A stretch of DNA of 10,352 nucleotides. It comes from Sphingobacteriia bacterium. GTDB lineage: Bacteria > Bacteroidota > Bacteroidia > Chitinophagales > Chitinophagaceae. Below are positions 5,225-10,352 of this stretch, piece by piece. The stretch is taken from positions 1 through 10,352 of the forward strand of contig REAV01000199.1 of NCBI GenBank assembly GCA_004294465.1, written 5' to 3'. The notes under the pieces were generated by a model. It searched no databases. It had not been told where the DNA came from and was given only the letters and a program-made list of their open reading frames with translations. Every line of letters starts with the position of its first letter. The stretch's first letter is position 1. A program made the position numbers and the translations under genes.

Positions 5225-6829
5225 ATGACTTATGACTACATTATTATAGGAGCTGGATCTGCAGGATGTGTTTTAGCGAATCGTTTATCTGAAGATGCAT
5301 CCAAAAAAGTCTTGTTAATAGAAGCTGGTGGTCCAGATAAAAAGAAAGAAATTTCCATACCCGGAGCATATACAAAATTAAATAGAACAGAAGTAGACTG
5401 GCAATTTTGGTCGGTTCCACAAAAGGCAATTGATAATCGACCGTTGTATATTCCAAGAGGAAAAACCTTAGGAGGATCTAGCTCCACTAATGCAATGGCC
5501 TATGTTAGAGGCAATAAAGCAGATTATGATGAATGGGCTAGTTTGGGAAATAAAGGATGGTCTTACGAAGAAGTGCTTCCTTATTTTATCAAGTCCGAAA
5601 ACAATAAAAATTTTGACTCGCCCTATCATGGACAGGATGGCCTGCTTTCTGTTACACTATCAGAACAACCCAGTCCATTTGCCGAAGCGTTTATTGAGGC
5701 ATGTGCGGAATCAGGTATTCCCAAAAACCCAGATTATAATGGGGCTGTTCAAGAAGGCGCACATCTTTTACAGTTTACCATCAAAAACAATAAAAGGCAT
5801 AGCACAGCAGCAGCTTTTCTTAAGCCAGCTTTGAGAAGACCCAATCTTACTGTAAAAACCAACACTTTTGTCAAGCGTATTATCGTTGAAAATGGAAGGG
5901 CTACTGGTGTTGAAGCTCAAACTACTCAATCGAATGCGGAAAGAATAAATTGTAGTGGGGAAGTAATTTTATCTGCTGGCGCCATTCAATCCCCACAAAT
6001 TTTGATGCTCTCTGGAATTGGTGATCCTACTGAACTAAAAAGAGTAGGGATTGATGTATTAATGGCTCTGCCAGGGGTTGGGAAAAATTTACAAGACCAT
6101 GTATGGTCTGGTGTAAGTGCTGAAGCAACAATGCCTACCGGCAATTCATTGTTAAAGCCATGGAATATGGCCAAATCATTATTGCAATATCTTTTTTTTA
6201 ATAAAGGGCCATTAGCAAATAGTCCATTGGAAGCAAATGCTTTCATTAAATCTGATCCATCTTTAACAAGGCCAGATATTCAATTTCACTTTGTGCCATT
6301 GGGTATATCAAAAGATTACTCTACAGATATATACAATATGGAAACCTTTTCTAAGACGGATGGCATAGGCATACTGGCTATTTTGCTCCGTCCAGAAAGT
6401 AAAGGCACCGTTGGATTAAAGTCTGCCAATCCCAAAGATGCTCCCATTATCAATCATAATGTTTTGTCTACACAAAAAGACCAAGATACTTTGTTGTATG
6501 CATTAAAAAAATCGATGGAACTGATCACTTCACCAGCTTTAAAAGCATATACAACGGGGGGAGTAGACTTTCCTGTAGAAAAAGAAACAGACGAGGCCTT
6601 GATGGCTCATATAAGAAAAAGCCTAGAAACCCTATATCATCCTATAGGAACATGCAAAATGGGGAATGATCCCATGGCTGTAACTGATGATCAGTTAAGG
6701 GTACATAAAATAAAAGGCTTGCGAGTGGCAGATGCCTCCATCATGCCAACAATTGTCTCCGGAAATACCAATGCAGCAGTTATTATGATTGCAGAAAAAG
6801 CAGCAGATATGATAATGAGTACAATTTAA
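5225..6829 (+). CDS. GMC-family FAD-dependent oxidoreductase (choline dehydrogenase-like)
   Basis: This enzyme would oxidise an alcohol with FAD as cofactor; the substrate is unknown. The 534 residues match BetA-type family members in length. The dinucleotide-binding GAGSAG is at residues 9-14, with the adenosine-ribose Glu in LLIEAGG (E33). GMC signature 1 covers PRGKTLGGSSSTNAMAYVRG (77-96) and signature 2 is GAIQSPQILMLSGIG (252-266). The catalytic base is H472 (YHPIGTCKMG) and the second active-site residue is N516 (SGNTNAAVIMIAEKAAD). At the position where choline oxidase attaches FAD covalently through His, this protein has Thr88, so FAD is probably non-covalent (inferred). There is no signal peptide, so it is cytoplasmic. 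BetA-like names are often over-specific, and no choline or betaine gene is nearby. ATG 5225 leaves the usual short lead into the Rossmann fold. Confidence 0.93.
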   Translation: MTYDYIIIGAGSAGCVLANRLSEDASKKVLLIEAGGPDKKKEISIPGAYTKLNRTEVDWQFWSVPQKAIDNRPLYIPRGKTLGGSSSTNAMAYVRGNKADYDEWASLGNKGWSYEEVLPYFIKSENNKNFDSPYHGQDGLLSVTLSEQPSPFAEAFIEACAESGIPKNPDYNGAVQEGAHLLQFTIKNNKRHSTAAAFLKPALRRPNLTVKTNTFVKRIIVENGRATGVEAQTTQSNAERINCSGEVILSAGAIQSPQILMLSGIGDPTELKRVGIDVLMALPGVGKNLQDHVWSGVSAEATMPTGNSLLKPWNMAKSLLQYLFFNKGPLANSPLEANAFIKSDPSLTRPDIQFHFVPLGISKDYSTDIYNMETFSKTDGIGILAILLRPESKGTVGLKSANPKDAPIINHNVLSTQKDQDTLLYALKKSMELITSPALKAYTTGGVDFPVEKETDEALMAHIRKSLETLYHPIGTCKMGNDPMAVTDDQLRVHKIKGLRVADASIMPTIVSGNTNAAVIMIAEKAADMIMSTI

Positions 6830-6863
6830 TCGGTCAAATCGATACATCAATTTGTTCTTATAG

Positions 6864-6878
6864 TGTGATATTTACACA
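6864..6878. promoter_or_regulatory. Possible operator: TGTG-N7-CACA upstream of the glucanotransferase
   Basis: An inverted repeat TGTG (6864-6867) / CACA (6875-6878) with a 7-nt centre lies 34 nt before the malQ-like ATG. It resembles half-sites of Crp/Fnr-type regulators but the spacing is one base short of the E. coli CRP pattern. A -7-like TAATTTAG (one mismatch) follows at 6887-6894. The evidence is weak. Confidence 0.2.
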
Positions 6879-6912
6879 TTGTTGCCTAATTTAGAGCCGT
6901 AAATGCTGAACT

Positions 6913-9846
6913 ATGGCTGCAAAACAACAAACGATTGTGAAAAAAACAGAGAATATTGAAGAAGTGAAAGTAGCAACAAAAGCTAAACCCAAAAAAGAGA
7001 AAACAGAGACTGAAAAACCATTAAAAAAAGCTGCTTCCAAAAAAGCGGTTACAAAAAAAGCAGCTGTCAAAAAAACGGCAACAAAAAAAACACCTTCAAC
7101 AAAAGCTTCATCAACTGATGCGGTTGTTCAATCAACTGATACGGTTAAAGTTAATTTTCAAGTACGGTTTAAAACAGTGAATGGACAAAATCTATTTGTA
7201 ACTGGCGCAAATTCGTTGCTGGGGAATAATGATTTATTGCAAGCAGTTCCCATGCAATACTTCAATGAAGATTTTTGGTATGTTGAAATTGATTTTCCGA
7301 TTGATTCAAAAAATGAATTACCATTTCAATACAATTATGTACTAAAGAATGAAGATGGTTCAATTGTAGTTGATTGGGGAAAAGATAAATCCTTGTCAAT
7401 TGGGTCAAAAAATCCTTCAGAGATTGTGTTAATTGATACATGGAACCATGCAGGTTATTATGAGAATAGTTTTTATGCAGATGCTTTTCAGGATGTATTG
7501 CTAAAAAATAATTTTACTGAAATTAAAATTACAAGCCCTAAAATAGTTACTCATACATTTAAAGTTAAAAGCCCATTATTAGCCAAAGGACAAGTTCTAT
7601 GTTTGCTTGGTTCAGACAAATTGTTAAGTCAATGGGATGCAGCTTCGCCAATATTATTAAACAGACCTGCAGATACTGATCAATTTGAAGTTTCCTTGAA
7701 TTTATCAAAAGCATCATTTCCTATTTCATATAAATATGGAGTGTACGATACTGAGCAAAAAAAATTCATTGGATTTGAAAATGGCAATAACAGGGTATTA
7801 TATGATGTTGTTTCGAAGAATAGACAAACAATTATCAATGATGGCTATACTTATTTGCCTAATAATACATGGAAAGGGGCAGGAGTGGCAATACCAGTTT
7901 TTAGTTTAAGAACTGAAGCCAGTTTTGGAGTAGGAGATTTTGCTGATTTGAAGAACTTGGCAGATTGGGCTTCTCAGGTAGGATTAAAAATGATTCAGGT
8001 ACTCCCCATTAATGATACTATTGCAACCAATACTTTTAAGGATTCATATCCTTATGCATCCATATCTGCTTTTGCATTGCATCCGATGTATTTAAATATT
8101 CCAACCTTAGCGGGTACTAAATACAAAAAGCAATTAAAAAAATGGGAAGCAGAAGGAGCAAAATTGAATGCACTTTCAGTGGTTGATTATGATGCAGTGG
8201 TTAAATTAAAAATTCAAATCATTAAAGAGATCTATAAAAATGAAGGGGAAAAAGATCTCGCTTCATCAGCTTTTGTAGATTTTTTCAATCAAAATAAAGA
8301 CTGGCTTACTGCCTATGCTGTATTCTGTTATTTACGTGATGAATATGGTGTTATAGATTTCAACAAATGGCCGGCTTATAAACATTTTAATGCCGCAGAT
8401 ATTGAATCTTTAATTGATCCTTCATCTGAAGCTTATCATGATATTGCTTTGCATTATTTTATTCAATATCATTTGCATATTCAATTAAAAGATGCAGCTG
8501 CATATGCCCATAGCAAAGGAATTATTTTAAAAGGCGATATAGCAATAGGAGTTTATAGACACAGTGCAGACAGCTGGCAAAATCCTGAATTATTTCATAT
8601 GGAATATCAGGCTGGCGCACCTCCGGATGATTTTGCCATCAAGGGCCAGAACTGGGGATTCCCTACCTATAACTGGCAAAAAATGCAAAAAGATGGCTTT
8701 GCATGGTGGAAGCAAAGATTCGAACAAATGAGCCATTATTTTGATGCATTTAGGATTGATCATATTCTTGGCTTTTTTAGAATATGGAGCATCCCAATTC
8801 ATGCAGTGGAAGGTATTATGGGGCATTTTGTTCCTGCTTTAGCCATTCATATTCATGAATTCAACCAGCAAGGTATCTGGTTCGATTATCATCGATACAC
8901 ACAACCATTTATTAATGAAGCGGTACTCTGGGAATTTTTTGGATACGATAATGAATTGGTTAAAAGCTTATTCCTTTTGAAGAACGACGATGGAACATAT
9001 CGTTTAAAACCGGCTTTTGCTACTCAACGTTTAGTAGAATCACATTTTGCAACCTTAGAGTCCGACGAACAACATCATAAAATAAAGCAAGGCTTATATA
9101 ACCTTATTAGCAATGTGATTTTATTTGATGCAAATGGAGATGGGCAATATTTTCATTTCAGATTTGGAATGGAGTCAACTACGTCATTTAAATTTTTGTC
9201 TGATGATACCAAACAACAATTAAAGGGTAGTTATGTAAACTATTTCTTTAAAAGGCAAGATAATTTCTGGAAGCAAGAAGCTTTGCAAAAATTACCAGCT
9301 CTGAAGAGAGTTACAAATATGATTGTTTGTGGCGAAGATCTTGGTTTAGTTCCAGCATGTGTACCTGATGTGATGCAACAATTAGGGCTGTTGAGTTTAG
9401 AAATTCAAAGGATGCCTAAAGACGCTACAAAGCAATTTTTTCATCCAAATGATGCTCCTTATTTGAGTGTAGTAACGCCGTCTACACATGACATGAGTAC
9501 AATCAGGGGATGGTGGGAAGAAGATAAAGCGAGCATTCAGCAATTTTATAATCATGAGTTAGGACAATGGGGAGATGCTCCATTTTATTGCGAAGCATGG
9601 ATCAATAAAGCGATTGTTGTGCAACATTTGTACTCGCCAGCTATGTGGAGTATATTTCAGTTGCAAGATTTAATGGGCATCAATGAATTGGTAAGAAGGG
9701 ACAATCCAAAAGAAGAACAAATAAATGTTCCCGCTGACCCAAATCATTATTGGCAATATAGAATGCATATGACCATCGAAGATTTGCAAAAAGCCAGTTC
9801 ATTCAATGATGAATTAGCTGATTATATTAAAGCTTCTGGCAGATAA
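6913..9846 (+). CDS. malQ: 4-alpha-glucanotransferase, GH77, DPE2-like with Lys-rich tail and tandem CBM20
   Basis: This enzyme transfers glucosyl units between alpha-1,4-glucans and maltose or other acceptors in the cytoplasm, serving maltose, glycogen or starch metabolism. The 977 residues read in order: a lysine/alanine-rich tail (about 2-66), a first CBM20-type starch-binding module (about 78-175), a second CBM20 (about 212-310), then the GH77 catalytic domain (about 322-977). Catalytic residues are D616 (FDAFRIDH, nucleophile), E808 (VCGEDLG, acid/base) and D860 (TPSTHDMSTIR, transition-state stabiliser). D616 and E808 are 192 residues apart, against roughly 48 in Taq amylomaltase or E. 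coli MalQ, so about 145 residues are inserted. Paired CBM20s plus such an insertion define plant DPE2 and related bacterial enzymes. The first module has Asn where LGxWD usually has Trp. The ATG at 6913 is preferred; ATG 6903 is out of frame. Confidence 0.94.
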   Translation: MAAKQQTIVKKTENIEEVKVATKAKPKKEKTETEKPLKKAASKKAVTKKAAVKKTATKKTPSTKASSTDAVVQSTDTVKVNFQVRFKTVNGQNLFVTGANSLLGNNDLLQAVPMQYFNEDFWYVEIDFPIDSKNELPFQYNYVLKNEDGSIVVDWGKDKSLSIGSKNPSEIVLIDTWNHAGYYENSFYADAFQDVLLKNNFTEIKITSPKIVTHTFKVKSPLLAKGQVLCLLGSDKLLSQWDAASPILLNRPADTDQFEVSLNLSKASFPISYKYGVYDTEQKKFIGFENGNNRVLYDVVSKNRQTIINDGYTYLPNNTWKGAGVAIPVFSLRTEASFGVGDFADLKNLADWASQVGLKMIQVLPINDTIATNTFKDSYPYASISAFALHPMYLNIPTLAGTKYKKQLKKWEAEGAKLNALSVVDYDAVVKLKIQIIKEIYKNEGEKDLASSAFVDFFNQNKDWLTAYAVFCYLRDEYGVIDFNKWPAYKHFNAADIESLIDPSSEAYHDIALHYFIQYHLHIQLKDAAAYAHSKGIILKGDIAIGVYRHSADSWQNPELFHMEYQAGAPPDDFAIKGQNWGFPTYNWQKMQKDGFAWWKQRFEQMSHYFDAFRIDHILGFFRIWSIPIHAVEGIMGHFVPALAIHIHEFNQQGIWFDYHRYTQPFINEAVLWEFFGYDNELVKSLFLLKNDDGTYRLKPAFATQRLVESHFATLESDEQHHKIKQGLYNLISNVILFDANGDGQYFHFRFGMESTTSFKFLSDDTKQQLKGSYVNYFFKRQDNFWKQEALQKLPALKRVTNMIVCGEDLGLVPACVPDVMQQLGLLSLEIQRMPKDATKQFFHPNDAPYLSVVTPSTHDMSTIRGWWEEDKASIQQFYNHELGQWGDAPFYCEAWINKAIVVQHLYSPAMWSIFQLQDLMGINELVRRDNPKEEQINVPADPNHYWQYRMHMTIEDLQKASSFNDELADYIKASGR

Positions 9847-9856
9847 ATTTATATAA

Positions 9857-10352
9857 GTGATCCTATCATATTCTTCAACCAATTTGCCATTTGAATATCC
9901 GTTCACTATTTCGAATGGAAGAACCAAAACCCATCAACCAGCATTGATGGTGCAATTGTCATTAGGGCCATTTACAGGATATGGAGAAGCTCCCTCAATT
10001 GTGTATTACAATATTACTGTTGAGCAAATGATGGAAGATTTGGCATCAAAGAAAAAATTGGTTGAAAAATTTGCTTTAACAGATCCAGAACGGTATTGGC
10101 ATTACTTACATCATTTATTTCCCAATAATCCTTTTTTGGTCTGTGCATTGGATATGGCAGCATGGGACTTATTTGGTCAAATGAAGGCAAAGCCATTATT
10201 TGATTTATGGGGAACGCAATGGGGTTCAAATTTGCCAGTAACAGATTATACGATTGGAATTGATAGTATAGAAAAAATGGTGGCTAAAATGAAATCAAAG
10301 CCATGGCCAGTTTATAAAATTAAATTGGGTACGGAGGAAGATATTGAGATCA
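9857..10352 (+). CDS. Dipeptide (L-Ala-D/L-Glu type) epimerase, enolase superfamily, 5' part only
   Basis: An open frame runs from GTG at 9857 to the window edge (165 codons, no stop). The N-terminal capping domain is recognisable: PFEYPFTISNGRT (11-23), GYGEAPS (41-47), and ALDMAAWDLFGQ (97-108) followed by PLFDLWG. The barrel domain begins with TDYTIGID (129-136), and YKIKLGT (153-159) supplies the K-x-K motif (K154, K156) whose second Lys is a catalytic base in muconate-lactonizing-type enzymes. Such enzymes epimerise L-Ala-D-Glu during peptidoglycan recycling; other dipeptides are possible. An in-frame TAA (9854-9856) touches the GTG, and the first in-frame ATG (9947) is too far inside the fold, so GTG is the likely start. 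TTG at 9884 is less likely. It lies 10 bp after malQ, implying co-transcription. Metal ligands lie beyond the window. Confidence 0.88.
   Translation, partial: MILSYSSTNLPFEYPFTISNGRTKTHQPALMVQLSLGPFTGYGEAPSIVYYNITVEQMMEDLASKKKLVEKFALTDPERYWHYLHHLFPNNPFLVCALDMAAWDLFGQMKAKPLFDLWGTQWGSNLPVTDYTIGIDSIEKMVAKMKSKPWPVYKIKLGTEEDIEI

Noticed and set aside
6903..6905. ATG at 6903 as the glucanotransferase start
   Set aside because: It is in a different frame from the GH77 coding sequence; ATG at 6913 opens the correct frame.
10014..10229. 71-codon minus-strand frame near the right edge
   Set aside because: It is antisense to the clearly recognisable dipeptide epimerase.

Overview
The window looks like chromosomal DNA from a member of the Bacteroidota, probably near the Chitinophagaceae. 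The grounds are AT-rich DNA, start codons without Shine-Dalgarno sequences, two exact matches to the Bacteroidetes -7 promoter box (TAnnTTTG), and proteins that resemble that phylum's versions. This placement is inferred from pattern and recalled family features, not from a search.

Layout. On the left, two minus-strand genes lie together: a small secreted protein built from four 19-residue repeats (151-567) and a YraN-family nuclease-like protein (616-975). Plus-strand genes follow: a class I mannose-6-phosphate isomerase (manA, 1040-2248) and a six-helix membrane protein of the DUF6580 type (2325-2888) with its own promoter box. The membrane gene runs head-on into minus-strand RNase HI (rnhA, 2889-3359), and the two stop codons touch. 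Upstream of rnhA lies a heptamer tandem repeat (3384-3451). Beyond it is a minus-strand acyl-CoA carboxylase carboxyltransferase subunit (3515-5143), divergent from a plus-strand GMC-family FAD oxidoreductase (5225-6829). On the right is a large 4-alpha-glucanotransferase (6913-9846) with a lysine-rich tail, two starch-binding modules and an insertion between catalytic residues, as in plant DPE2. It is followed after 10 bp by the start of an enolase-superfamily dipeptide epimerase (9857 onward), which opens with GTG and is cut by the window edge.

How the genes fit together. Most are housekeeping or central-metabolism genes: hexose phosphate and glucan metabolism (manA, malQ), branched-chain amino acid or acyl-CoA metabolism (carboxylase), peptidoglycan peptide recycling (epimerase), and nucleic-acid maintenance (rnhA, yraN-like). 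Nothing suggests a mobile element, CRISPR array, phage or defence island, and I found no RNA genes. The parts most worth a second look are the heptamer array beside the TTG-started rnhA, the architecture of the glucanotransferase, and the repeat-built secreted protein. I see no convincing new multi-gene system here.
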